From assembly GCA_963555705.1 (NCBI GenBank), contig OY743176.1, forward strand, positions 37,742,497-37,806,496: a DNA stretch of 64,000 nt. The letters are read 5' to 3'. A program made the position numbers and the translations under genes. The notes beneath the pieces were generated by a model. The model was not told the DNA's origin. It ran no database searches and saw nothing but the letters and a program-made list of their open reading frames with translations. Below, piece by piece: positions 30,184 through 40,988 of this stretch (its first letter is position 1; each line of letters begins with the position of its first letter). Source of the stretch: Ligustrum vulgare. Taxonomy: Eukaryota; Streptophyta; Magnoliopsida; Lamiales; Oleaceae.

Positions 30184-30878
30184 TATGGTATCAGAGCTGG
30201 ACTCTGAATTCAGGTTCTTGTGTTTTTCTATCTAGTTTGATTTTTATGTTTATCATCGAGTCCCATAAAAATCATCCATATCCTATTTTTGTTATTTGAG
30301 TCTTTATTTTCAATTTTTCTTGTTCTTCTAGCCAGTAAATTTTTTTCCAGTTTGATCAATAAGAGTCGTCCTAAAAAAAATCAAAAGTGTTTTTCTTATT
30401 CGATTTTTTTCCAAATCCTGTCCCGTTTGTTTTTTTACGTTCGTGTCGAATTTTCGGATTTTATTAAAAAAAAAAAAATTATTATTTTTTATTTATTTTT
30501 ATTAATTCCGAAAATTCATCATAATTCACAAAAAAAAAAAAAGTCACTCCGAAATTCAAGAACCACTTTCTTGAATTTCATTAAATAATTGATATTCCTT
30601 GCCTTCTAAGTCAAAATTAAAATTCATTATTAGTCCTTGTGTCAAACTATTATTCCATTCCATTCCACAATGTCCAAATTTCACGAAATTTCATCATCTA
30701 GGAAAGATCACCATCAATCTTCTCTGCTTGTCATGATGGAGAAACGGTTTGAGGAGTTATTTGCAAAATTGGAAGCGAATTTTGATGCGAAATTTGGGAA
30801 GGTTAAGAACTCAGTAGATACGCATAGTGCAGAACTTGCTCAACGGCGTGAAAGGGAATATAGGCGTAACCATAAACA
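30184..30878 (+). pseudogene. Second tandem B copy: leader and truncated ORF
   Basis: Primer site 30184-30200, leader to 30669, then the ORF from ATG 30670 (MSKFHEISSSRKDHHQSSLL) with about 70 codons, nearly identical to the start of 28192-29181. It breaks after RREREYRRNHK at 30878, joined to a family C array fragment. Confidence 0.85.
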
Positions 30879-31023
30879 TGACTTACGGTCGTAGCAAATT
30901 CTTCAACTGTGGTATCAACTTTGGACCCGAGGGTCAATTACAGCCGTAAGCCCGTATGTTACGGCCGTAACTAGGCGACGGATCAGATTTTACCCAGAAT
31001 CTCGCATATTTTATTTCCTTTTC
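30879..31023 (+). repeat. Family C LTR array fragment
   Basis: Matches 47738-47890: palindrome variants plus AACTAGGCG.CGGATCAGATTTTACCC. Cut on the right by the A LTR at 31024. Confidence 0.7.
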
Positions 31024-31821
31024 TGATGAGTTCCGGAGTGGCTCGACGAACGTTGACCCATTACACGTGCCCGCGGGACCAATAACGAGGCAAAGAGCCA
31101 AAAGAATCAAGCAGGCAATGCAAGGATTCATGCAAGCGTGGATGGATGAGTGTTCGAGTGCAAAGACATCATTTACGTTGCATAACAAAGTGTTATCGCG
31201 GTCGTAACACCCATTTTTACGGCCGCAAAATCATCTTGGCTAAAATTGTGCAGAAATGCAGTCACGGCCGTAAACAATGATCTCACGGCCGTAACATTAT
31301 CAAGACAAAATTATGCATAAGAGGACTTACGGCCGTAAACCAAATCCTCACGGCCGTAAATATAGTTTAGTAGTTTTTATTTTTTTGTTCAGAAGGTCAC
31401 TTACGGCAGTATATAAATTTGTCACGGCCGTAACATATGTTTTTAATTTTTAATCCGTAGCTTACTTACGGCCGTAAACTCATAAGTCACGGCCGTAACT
31501 TAGGTGCCGTAATTTAATATAATGTTAGGCGTTGTGGTTTATTTACAATTCTAGTTTATTTAGGTTGTTTTATTTTGTTAGTCTATTTATAGGGCTTCAT
31601 TCAGCATTGTAAAACACAAAACTTTTATTCTTGAGATTAATGATATTGAAGGTGAGATATTCCCTTAATTTACTTCTTGTTTTCGTTGAACAAATTTGAA
31701 CTTATCAAAGGATTTGACAATCTTTGTAGTGTCCCCCCTTTGTGGTTCTTATCTCTGCATCGTAACAGGTTTTGAGTTTAATATACCCATAGTTCTTGCG
31801 TCGTGAGGTCGGATCACATCA
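31024..31821 (+). repeat. Family A 5' LTR of copy 3 (798 bp)
   Basis: TGATGAGTTCCGG...GGATCACATCA, then primer site 31822-31838. Two deletions: the end of the coding segment (after AACAAAGTG at 31191) and most of U5 (after GTGAGGTC at 31810). A palindrome array runs from about 31195 to 31495. Confidence 0.85.
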
Positions 31822-33912
31822 TCTGGTATCAGAGCCTGTCTCTAAATCCAAATATTTAGTATTCCAGTTCTTTTCTTTTATTTCCAGATTTTATTCAGTC
31901 AAAAAAAAATTCAGTTCTTGTTTCTTGAGATTTCGTCAGAAAATTCAATATTTGCCAATTTCTGTTTCTTGTTCTTGATTATTTTTTTTTTGAGTAGCAA
32001 AAAAAAAAAAAAGTGCTTTTGATTTGATTTAAGAAATCAAGAAAATAATCTTTGGCAAATCTTTCCAACAATTCTTGTTTCCATTAAATTCCTTATTCCA
32101 TAAAACTTCTTCTTGCAATAAAATTCTTGTTTCCATAATTCCATCTTCAAATTTCCTAATTCCAATTTTTCCATCAACTTTCCTTATTTGCACTTTGGGG
32201 CTTATTCCTCAAGGACCAAATCCGTGACTAGTTTGGTGGGTTCTTTGAGAACGTGGGAAAAAGGGAATAGAGAGGAAAAAGGCCTGGTGAGATTAATAGA
32301 GGGAAAAAGCCAAAATCGAGTGATACACGAGTGATAAAACACGGTAGGATCTTTATTTAATTTTTTTCTCTTTTCTTTAATACTACCCATGTCGCAGAAG
32401 GAAGCTTCATAGACGGAAAATGATCTTCAAGACTTTAAAATGCTTGCAATGATGGAGACACGTGGTGCGGGAATTGCTCAACCACGTCAAGATCAACCGC
32501 GCAATTTCCCTAATTTACGGAGGCCACTCAGGTATGACTTCAACCCACAGTTTAGAGCTAGGAATGAACATGTTGAGGTTGATGATAGTGATGAAGATAG
32601 TGGTGAATTGTCTATTACTAGTGTTGGTAGGAGACGAGATCAGGGAGTATGACGTGATAGGGGATATAGGCGTGATCGTAGGGATAATGTAGATGGGCAT
32701 GTTGGTAATGTTAAAATGTCCATTCCCTCGTTTCAACTTAAAAGTAATCCGGACGTTTATTTTGAATGGGAAAAGAGGGTAGAATTAATTTTTGATTGTC
32801 ATAATTATTCTGAAGCTAAAAAGGTTAAATTGGCAGTTGTGGAATTTACTGATTATGCTATAGTATGGTGGGACCAATTAGTTACTAGTAAAAGGAGGAA
32901 TGGGGAGAGGCCTATTGAAACTTGGGATGAGTTGAAGGCCCTTATGAGAAAACGATTTGTGCCTGGACAATCTATAGGGATCTCTATCAAAAACTACAAA
33001 CACTTTCCCAAGGTAGTAAGAGTGTGGAGGATTGCCATAGGGAGATGGAGGTTGTCATGATTAGGGCATATATAGAGGAAGACCCGGAGGCAACCATGGC
33101 TAACTTTCTAAATGGTTTAAATCGAGATATTGCTAATGTTATTGAATTGCAGCATTATATTGATTTGGAGGAGATGCTTCACATGGCCATGAAAGTGGAG
33201 CGACAATTAAAAAGGAAGGGAACTTCAAAATTCTCCACAAGTTCCGATTCTTTTGGTAAGTCTACATGGAGCGGGACTTCTAAAAATGATGGGGTTGTGT
33301 AGAAAAATAAACTTGAGGCACCGAAGGGAAAAATAGAGCCACCGAACAAAGGTAAAATTGCTTTTGATACTCAAACTCCTAGGACTAGAGATATTCGTTG
33401 TTTTAAATGTTCCGACTTAGGATATATTTCTTCACAATGTCCAAATAAACGAATATTGGTTATGCGTGACGGGGTATTAAGTTCGGAGGATGAGTATAAG
33501 GATATGCCAGCTCTAGAGGATGTTAGTGAAAATGATGATGAGGACTATGCAGTAGCTAAATCACTTGTCACTAGGAGAGCCCTTAGTACTCAAGTTAAGG
33601 TGGAAGAGTCGGGTGAGCAGCGAGAAAATATATTTCATACTAGCTGCTTTGTGAATAACAAGGTTTTAGTTTGATAATAGATGGTGGTAGTTGTGCGAAC
33701 GTTGCTAGCACTACTCTAGTGGAGAAATTGTACCTACCTATACTAAAACACCATAGGCCATATAAACTACAATGCATGCGGGGCACATCTTGTTGGGCAG
33801 GCCATGGCAATTCGATAGGAAGGTTATTCCTGATGGTTTTAAAAATAGGTATACCTTCACTAAGGATGGGAAAAATATCAAACTAATGCCTTTGTCACCT
33901 CAACAGGTCTAT
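31822..33912 (+). mobile_element. Family A copy 3, primer site to protease (truncated)
   Basis: Plus-strand 5' half of a family A element: primer site, AT-rich leader to 32388, gag, zinc knuckle, protease and protease end, then cut at 33912 by an opposite-strand B LTR. No RT remains. Confidence 0.85.
32389..33912 (+). pseudogene. gag: Family A copy 3 gag-protease
   Basis: ATG 32389, TAG at codon 8 (32410-32412, also present in copy 2), a deletion of most of the coil, gag core from MSIPSFQLKSNPDVYFEWEK (32716), a one-base loss near 32968, a stop at 33300, and a zinc knuckle altered to CFKCSDLGYISSQC, in which the zinc-binding His is Tyr. The protease keeps IIDGGSCANV but has a large deletion after HHRPYKLQ. 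Confidence 0.85.
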
Positions 33913-34656
33913 TGATGAGAACCCGGGAAGGGGGGTCCTAGTCGCAGCTCGCGGAATAACGCTTGGAAAGTTCCGAATTCAGGTTGGAACGGACGATAAC
34001 ACTACAAACCGAGCCTCACGACGTAAGAACCATGGGTATATTAAACCCAAGACCCGTTACTATGCGGAAACAAGAACCGTAATGGTTTGAACGCCACAAA
34101 GGATGCCCACGCCTTTGATAAGTTCGATTTGTTGAACGTCACAAGATTTGAATCTTGATAAGTTCGTTTTTAAAGGGAAAATTCTCACCTTTAGAGAGAG
34201 TAAAAACACTCAATAATTTTATTCATCAAAAGTATTCTTTTTACATTGAATGGAAAAGCATATAAATACGCAAAATAAGACGGCCGTAAGTCCTTCTCTG
34301 ATCAAAATGTCTCAATATTAGTTTTGGCCGTGAAGATTGATGTTACGGCCGTGAGAACATAAGTTTCGGCCGTAAACCGGTTCTGCCCAAATTGTGCACT
34401 GATAATGTTACGGCCGTAATTATGAAAGTTACAGCCGTAAAAGCCCTTCTGCCTTGATTTCTGACCCTTTGACGTGAATTGAATCTTGACTCGAGCCCAA
34501 CACGAAACTTGTTCATTTTCCCATGTAGAATATTGTTGAATTGCTCATATTTCTCATTTTTTTGACGCCTTTCCGGATCACATCATCCCCTCTTCCTTTG
34601 AGATGATTCGTCCCGAATCATAACATTGTTCTTAGCTTCTTTTCTGGATCACATCA
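33913..34656 (-). repeat. Family B LTR, left arm of a large inverted repeat
   Basis: TGATGAGAACCCGGG...CCGGATCACATCA (core to 34585), plus the LTR-edge extension to 34656. The array is partly deleted next to the TATA region (about 34278). On the minus strand it would be a 3' LTR, since the B 3' region follows on the right. Confidence 0.8.
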
Positions 34657-35181
34657 TCCCCTCTTCCTTTAAGATAAGTCGTCCCGAATCATAAAGTTGT
34701 TCTTGCCTGGCTCACCTGGTTTAGCCTCGAACCTTCTTCGTACAAGCAATGTTTGATCTTTGACGTTATCCGAACCTGCTTGACTTCTTGTTTTGGCTTG
34801 AATTATAGATTTTCCCGTCAAGCCCACCCTGATTCGTACCATTCCCTCCTTCTTTAGAACTATTCGTCCCGAATCATGGTGTTGTTCTTGAAAAATCAAA
34901 CTGTACCTCCTGGATCAAACGGAAAATTGTCGATTCCCTGACATGCATTCAATAAATGATGCTCCTCCAATTTGTAGACAAGAAGGTACTGAAACACGAG
35001 GGGAATTGACCAAGGTTCATGTAAATCAAACTTCCATGCACAATAAACCTGCAAGAAAGATTTAAAAAAATGGGGAGGGAAACGTTAGCAGATCCATGCA
35101 CAAGGTATGGATCCTTGTATTCATGATACAAAACCTCCACAACTTTTTTTCCAACCACGAGGCCCTTTTCGTCGCCTCCAA
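34657..35181 (-). pseudogene. Family B ORF C-terminus, left arm
   Basis: Minus-strand 3' region and C-terminal domain (YHEYKDPYLVHGSANVSLP and, in another frame, the QVYCAWKF part). It breaks in the codons for GGDEKGLVV at 35181, where the sequence turns round to the plus strand. Confidence 0.75.
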
Positions 35182-35813
35182 TTGTCAATAAAAATATTGA
35201 AGAGGTGGTTGAATGTGAAAAATTAGTAGAAGTGGTTGAGAAAAAAGAAGAGAATGAGCAAGAAAGTATATTGACTTTTGGAGACGACGAGAAGGGCCTC
35301 GTGGTGGGAAAAAAAGTTTTGGAGGTTTTGTATCATGAGTACAAGGATCCATACCTTTTGCATGGAGACGCTAACGTTTCCCTCCCCATTTTTTTTAAAT
35401 CTTTCTTGCAGGTTTATTGTGCATGGAAGTTTGATTTACATCAACCTTGGTCAATTCCCCTCGTGTTTCAATACCTTCTTGTCTACGAATTGGAGGAGCA
35501 TCATTTATTGAATGCATGTCAGGGAATCGACAATTTTCCGTTTGATCCAGGAGGTACAGTTTGATTTTTCAAGAACAAAACCATGATTCGGGACGAATCG
35601 TTCTAAAGAAGGAGGGAATGGTACGAATCAGGGTGGGCTTGACGGGAAAATCTATAATTCAAGCCAAAACAAGAAGTCAAGCAGGTTCGGAGAACGTCAA
35701 AGATCAAACATTGCTTGTACGAAGAAGGTTCGAGGCTAAACAAGGTGAGCCAGGCAAGAACAACTTTATGATTCGGGACGACTTATCTTAAAGGAAGAGG
35801 GGATGATGTGATC
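35182..35813 (+). pseudogene. Family B ORF C-terminus, right arm
   Basis: Open from ATG 35205 to TGA 35562-35564 (119 residues): VEKKEENEQESILTFGDDEK, then YHEYKDPYLLHGDANVSLP, FLQVYCAWKFDLHQPW, FDPGGTV-stop. The conserved domain is uninterrupted here. The upstream half of the ORF is missing. The 3' region follows to the LTR edge at 35814. Confidence 0.75.
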
Positions 35814-36499
35814 CAGAAAAGAAGCTAAGAACAATGTTATGATTCGGGACGAATCATCTCAAAGGAAGAGGGGATGATGTGATCCGGAAAAGGCGTCAAA
35901 AATGAGAAATCAAGATACGGGCAATTCAACAATATTCTACATAGGAAAATGAACAAGTTTCATGTTGGGCTCGAGTCGAGAGTCAAATCAGATCCATTAA
36001 TGTCAAAGGATTAGTAAATTAGGCGCCGCAGTTTTGAATTAATTAGGCGGTTAGGGTTTTGTTTAGTTCTAGTTTATTTTGGTTATTTTAGCATAATTAG
36101 AATTCTATTCAGAGTCAGTTAGCGACTGGGGTTTATTTTGCCTATTTATATCCTTTCCCATTCAATGTAGAAATAGAATACTTTTGATGAATAAAATTAT
36201 TGAGTACTTTTACTCTCTCTAAAGGTGAGGATTTTCCCTTTAAACATCGAACTTATCAAGATTGAAATCTTGTGGCATTCAAATCAATTGAACTTATCAA
36301 GGATATGGACATTCCTTGTGGCATTCCCCCTTTGTGGTTCTTATCTCTGCATCGTAACGGGTCTCGGGTTTAATATACCCCTTGTTCTTGCGTCGTGAGG
36401 TCGGGGTTGCATTGTTATCGTCCGTTCCAACCTGGATTCGGAACTTTCCAAGCGTTATTCCGCAAGCTACGACGAGGACCCCGTCCCGGGTTCTTATCA
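35814..36499 (+). repeat. Family B LTR without array (625 bp core)
   Basis: LTR-edge extension 35814-35874; core 35875-36499, TGATGTGATCCGG...GGGTTCTTATCA. The palindrome array is deleted between TGTCAAAGGAT and AGTAAATTAGG. Same deletion, same 625-bp length and several private bases as the LTR at 49859-50483. The right flank GTAAG (36500-36504) equals the left flank of that LTR (49854-49858). Confidence 0.85.
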
Positions 36500-37678
36500 G
36501 TAAGGAGAAAAGATATAGTAAGAATAGAAGAAGAAGAGCAAAGGCTAGCACGTATACTTTTCCACCAAAATTTCTCCAAGCTTTAAGGTGATATACTTTC
36601 TATGCTCAAGTGGTAGGATTTCATGATAATATTTATGCTTAAGCTATGCATGAAAAACCATAATATGAAAGATGTGGACAAGTCGACAAAGTTAGATATC
36701 TATTTATGCCTTAGGACAAGTTCGAAGGGCACCGGCAAGCCGGAATGTGCAAGTATGTGTTTCAATGCTTTCTTTTGTGTAATATTAACATGTTAAATCA
36801 GAGCATGATATCTTACCGAGTATTCTTTATACTCATAGTATTTTATACTAAATTTTTAGATTCATAATTGTTGAGTTGGAGGAAGTCAGTCGCCTACTCG
36901 ATGATGGACTAAGGACAAATTTATTTTGCATCAGTTTCCTTTTCGTATCTTTTCTTCAAAAAACTGTTTTCCATATGTTTTTCTTGTAGTATTAAATATA
37001 AACATGTATAAGACATGATGTAATGGAAGTAAATTTTGTGATCATATCTTTCATCTTATGCTAAGAGAAATTTTTATACACCTTTTCCTGTAATGATAAA
37101 AGAGGCAGAAACTGGACTGGTTTTTAGGGTCAATTCAAAATACTATTACTAATTCTATAGACACCTATTTGAGACTCTAAAAATACTGCTGCATTCCTAT
37201 TTGAGTTTTCCTTATATGACCTCAAGAATCACTCCATTTGGATTTGTGTGACCTGAGATATAAATTTTTAAGTGTCGAAAGGTCAATCTGAAGTTTTTGG
37301 GCAGTACCTCACTGTTTTAATAAAACTTCTATATCACATGATCTTAGTAGCTTTCCATATTTTAATATAGGAAACTACTTGAAAATATCTTTCCAATGCC
37401 ACAGATTTCATAGAAAACGGAGTTGAGATGAATTTTATAAAAATTATGAACTTGCGGCCCCAACCAGCCGTGACTGCACCGAGTTCTTATACGTAAAGAA
37501 AAATTTCAGGTTAACATGTACTTCTGCTGGCAATTAAATTTTATAGAGATTTTTTACTACAAGTTGAAAATAAGTTTCCAGTATATATTTCATTTTATTT
37601 AAGAGTTTTTCCATGTGACAAAAGCAAAAGTTATTATCTTTAATACGTGACACTCGAAGCTAAGGTTTGGGTCGTCAC
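36500..37678 (+). other. Unassigned 1.2 kb, probable Tekay-type 3' region and LTR remnant
   Basis: No gene recognised. By TSD logic (GTAAG) it is the downstream flank of the B insertion whose 5' LTR is at 49859, so it should follow the Tekay pol fragment 49070-49858. It ends TTTGGGTCGTCACA, like the end of a plus-strand Tekay LTR (the T element LTR ends GGGTCGTTACA in its own sense). The middle has long AT-rich stretches and a CCCCAACCAGCCGTGACTGC block. Confidence 0.5.
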
Positions 37679-38791
37679 ACTCCCAGATCAAATGGAAAAT
37701 TTCTGCTTCCATGCCATGTATTCAATAAATTGGGCTCCTTTGATTGGAAAACACTGAAGAGATGGAGCTTGAACTTCATTTGCCATTTGCAGTGTGGTTG
37801 AAGCTTCCAAACATAATTAGCCTGCAAGAAAGAATTAAATAAAACGGGGTGGGAAAAGTTAGTTTCATGAAGTACAAGGTCATCCTTGTACTCACGATGA
37901 ATTACTTTCAATTCATTTTTCCCAACAACAAAATTCTGCTCTTCACCTCTTTCCTTCTTTGCAATTTCTTGTTCACCCCCCTCTATTTAGAATTCTCTCA
38001 AGCTTGGTTACTTTTTCTAACTCCAGATCTTCTAGCCCAACCACCTCCTTTTTGTACTCCACATTTTTATCAACATTTTTATACACTTCCTCATAACTAC
38101 CCAAATGTGGATCTTCCAATTCAAAGGTCAAATTCTGAACTTCTACCACAACTTCCAAATCGCCCTCCTTCTTCTCAACATTCTTATCCCAAGGCTCTAA
38201 CTGTAACCCACCCACAATCTCATTTTCACTCTTCTTTTGTAATTTATCATCAGCCTCTCCTTCACTCTCCCTCTTTTGCAATTTAACCAATTTTTCCCTC
38301 GCTCTTTGTGCCTTCATTTCCTCATCCAATTGTAGTAATGCCCTTTCCATCTCCATGAATGCATCATTTAATCCCCAACAACCATCTCTCACTATTTTTT
38401 CCTCATCCTTCTTTTCTCGCAACATTTTTTCTTCAAGTATTTATTCCGGGGTTAATGGCATAAGCTTAATGTTTTTCCCATCTTTAACAAATTTGTACAC
38501 ATTCCTACCCATATCATAGAATGCTTTCCTCTCAGACTTCCACGGTCTACCCAACCAAATGTGACAAGACTCTATAGGCACCACATCACACCATAGTTCA
38601 TCGCTATATCTCCCAAGTGTGAATTTCACCCTAACCCCATTGGGATGTGGTAGTAGAGGTAAACCCAACTCCTCAACCAAGGCGGTACTAACAAGATTAG
38701 CAAAATACTCTCTATCGATTGTAACATTGCACACTATACTGCTCACATGACATCTAGTCTGGAAGGTAGGACCGAATTCATAATTCATCAT
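37679..38791 (-). pseudogene. Family B ORF with protease-like domain (best copy)
   Basis: From MMNYEF at 38791: FQTRCHVSSIVCNVTIDREY, LVSTALVEELGLPLLPHP, GRYSDELWCDVVPIESCHIW, LGRPWKSERKAFYDMGRNVY, KFVKDGKNIKLMPLTPE. A TAA follows at 38439-38441. The coil (LREKKDEEKIVRDGC...LLQLDEEMKAQRAREKLVKL) runs to 37973, then the C-terminal domain HREYKDDLVLHETNFSHPVL at 37911-37679. DREY replaces DGGS: the Asp is kept but the two glycines and Ser are not. A short deletion (PYRLTWLKECG) follows HPNG. Confidence 0.75.
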
Positions 38792-39186
38792 CCTTTTATA
38801 AGGATTTCAAGAATTCAAGAAACTCAAAATAAAGGGTCCACTAGATATTGGTAATAGCCATGAGTTAATTTTGACTCGAAAAAGAAAAGAATATCAAAAA
38901 TTTGAGGAACAACTCTTTTTTTTTTTTTTTGGAATGAATAATGAATTTTCGGAATTAAATAAAACATATAAAAAAATAGTTTTTTTTTTTATAAATCCGA
39001 AAATTCGACACGAACGCAACAAAACAAATTGAATAAGATTTGGATAAGAATCAAATAAAACAAACACTTTTGGATTTTATTGGATTTTTATATGGATCAA
39101 GACTCAAAAATTATAACTGACACGAAGGACAAGAAAACTCAACAAAAGAATAAAAAAAAAGATATGAATAATTTTATGTGGCAGAC
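38792..39186 (-). other. Leader of the protease-like B copy
   Basis: AT-rich leader with T and A runs (38916-38930, 38983-38992), no gene. It is truncated before the primer site and joined to a D LTR fragment at 39187. Confidence 0.65.
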
Positions 39187-39793
39187 AACGCCGGGAAAGT
39201 TCCGAATTCGGGTTGGAGCAAACGGTAACAATGCAACCCCGACCTCACGACGCAAAAACCAGGAGTATATCAAACCCGAGACCCGTTACGATGTGGAGAT
39301 AAGAACCACAAAGGGGTGAACGCCATAAAGGTTGTCAAATTCATTTGATAAGTTCGATTTGTTGAACGCCACAAATATCACAAAATATTTGATAAGTTCG
39401 GGTTAAAGGGAATCCTCACCTTTAGAGAGTAAAAACACTCAATATATTTCATTCATCAAAAGTCTGTTGTTACAATGAAAAAAATAGCATACAATTAAGT
39501 AAAAAATGACCTAACAACTAGGGTAGCCACTATAGAGACACAAAACCCTAACAAAATAATTAAAAATGAAATTTAACCTAAAAATACGCGAAAACCCTAA
39601 TTCTTATAATTGCGCGATCGCGCAGGCATAATAGCCGCGATCGCGTGGAAGGGCTGGAAACTCTCGGGTCTTATTTTCCAAGCAAGTCGCGATCGCCCTC
39701 CATTTACACCACGCGGTCGCGTGGTACAAATTCTCCTATCTTTGTTTGGCTTGAATATTTGATTTTCTGTCAAGCCCACTACGATTCGTATCA
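39187..39793 (-). repeat. Family D LTR with GCGATCGC array
   Basis: Truncated at the left; ends CGATTCGTATCA at 39793, the reverse complement of the D start. It holds two hairpin modules on the minus strand, one still well paired (about 39366-39400, inner stem CAAATAT/ATATTTG). Instead of CGGCCG motifs it has GCGATCGC palindromes at 39614, 39637, 39689 and 39713. Confidence 0.78.
39611..39725. promoter_or_regulatory. Alternative paired-palindrome array (GCGATCGC)
   Basis: Cores at 39614/39637 (23 bp) and 39689/39713 (24 bp; second core GCGGTCGC) inside longer palindromes such as TGCGCGATCGCGCA. Same relative place in the LTR as the CGGCCG arrays of other copies. The same core occurs in the LTR 54810-55480. 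Confidence 0.78.
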
Positions 39794-40988
39794 ACTAAGC
39801 TGCAAGAAGACACCCCCAACCAAACCACGCGAATGCGACTCAAGCCGTGAAACTGACCAGAGTCAAAATGGCTCACGAAAATTATCACTATGCGATCGTG
39901 TGGTAAAAAAAAAAAATTGTGGGCCGGACCGGGTCAACCTTGCCGACCCGATTCGGCCCATATCGCTGTGTTTTGTAGATTTTTGCGTTTTTTAGGGTTT
40001 TTGGGTGTATTATAAATACCTAAAATCTGATTTTCACGAAGGTGAAGTAAGTTCATGCCTCTTTTTAATTTTTTTTTCTCTCGATCTTTACACTCTTTAA
40101 TGCAATTTTCAATTAATGTTTTAAAGTTTTAGTAATCTTCTTCCACATTTCATCCTCTTGTTGTTGTTTAAGCTTTTTATTTTTGGTATTTTCTCAAATT
40201 TCTACCATAAATTCCATATATTTTGAGTGTATTTAATGTTTTATGCTTGGGTTGTTAAGACATTAGTGGATGATGGAGAAACTTGATTCAAAGTGAAGGA
40301 ATATTGGATTTTTACTTCAAGAACTTAACAAAAATGGAGTTTTCTTTATTTTCTTGTTTTTTATCTTTATTTGGATTATTGTTAATATGTCTATGTTATT
40401 TGTTAAATGTTGTTGCTATTTTAGTATGGGTTAATGTTATTGTGATGAATGTTTGATTAGTTTAATGTTTTTAAGCATTTTAGGCTGTTTATGAACTATG
40501 GGTATTTTATGTTTAAGCTTTCATGATTAGGAATGTCTTTTCTATGTTTAAGTAATCTTCAAATTTTGTTAGTATTTTGTTTTGTTATTGCAGGTTATTA
40601 CACACGTTAGGTTCAATTTAGAACCCGAACCGTGCACTTGCGGAATTCGATTTTAACGAACAGTCATACGTATGATGATAAGTGACATGTTATAGTGCTA
40701 CTACAAGATATGGTGAATAGAAAGTTAAGTAATGTTATGATTGTCCTATAGAAGAATATTGTGATGATATACTCGAGTTATTCAGTTCACTAATCTTATC
40801 TTGATCATTTGTCGAAATATTATGATATGACATACGATTGGGAAGCTTTGTTGTAAGTTATAAGATAATATGAAATTATTTAAAATTGATGCAATTTATG
40901 GGTTATGTTATCTCGATGAAGTGTTATTCACAACAAATATTATGCATTGGTGAAAGAGTTGTAGTTTGTTACGAACTAAAAGTATAGA
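39794..40988. other. Unassigned AT-rich 1.2 kb
   Basis: No reading frame of note. The first 110 bp carry two more palindrome variants (ACGCGAATGCG near 39837 and GCGATCGT at 39892). TATAAATA lies near 40011 after a GGGCCGGACCGGGT stretch, which looks like an LTR or plant promoter. The rest is AT-rich with no match I recognise. Probably part of another LTR element; a decayed host promoter cannot be ruled out. Confidence 0.35.

Noticed and set aside
36500..36600. Short ORF (KEKRYSKNRRRRAKASTYTFPPKFLQALR) as a host gene end
   Set aside because: No similarity recognised and no upstream continuation; it lies just after a TSD within a probable Tekay 3' region.
40000..40600. Possible host gene with TATA box and intron-like TTGTTATTGCAG
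   Set aside because: No coding potential on either side of the putative splice site; left as unassigned sequence.
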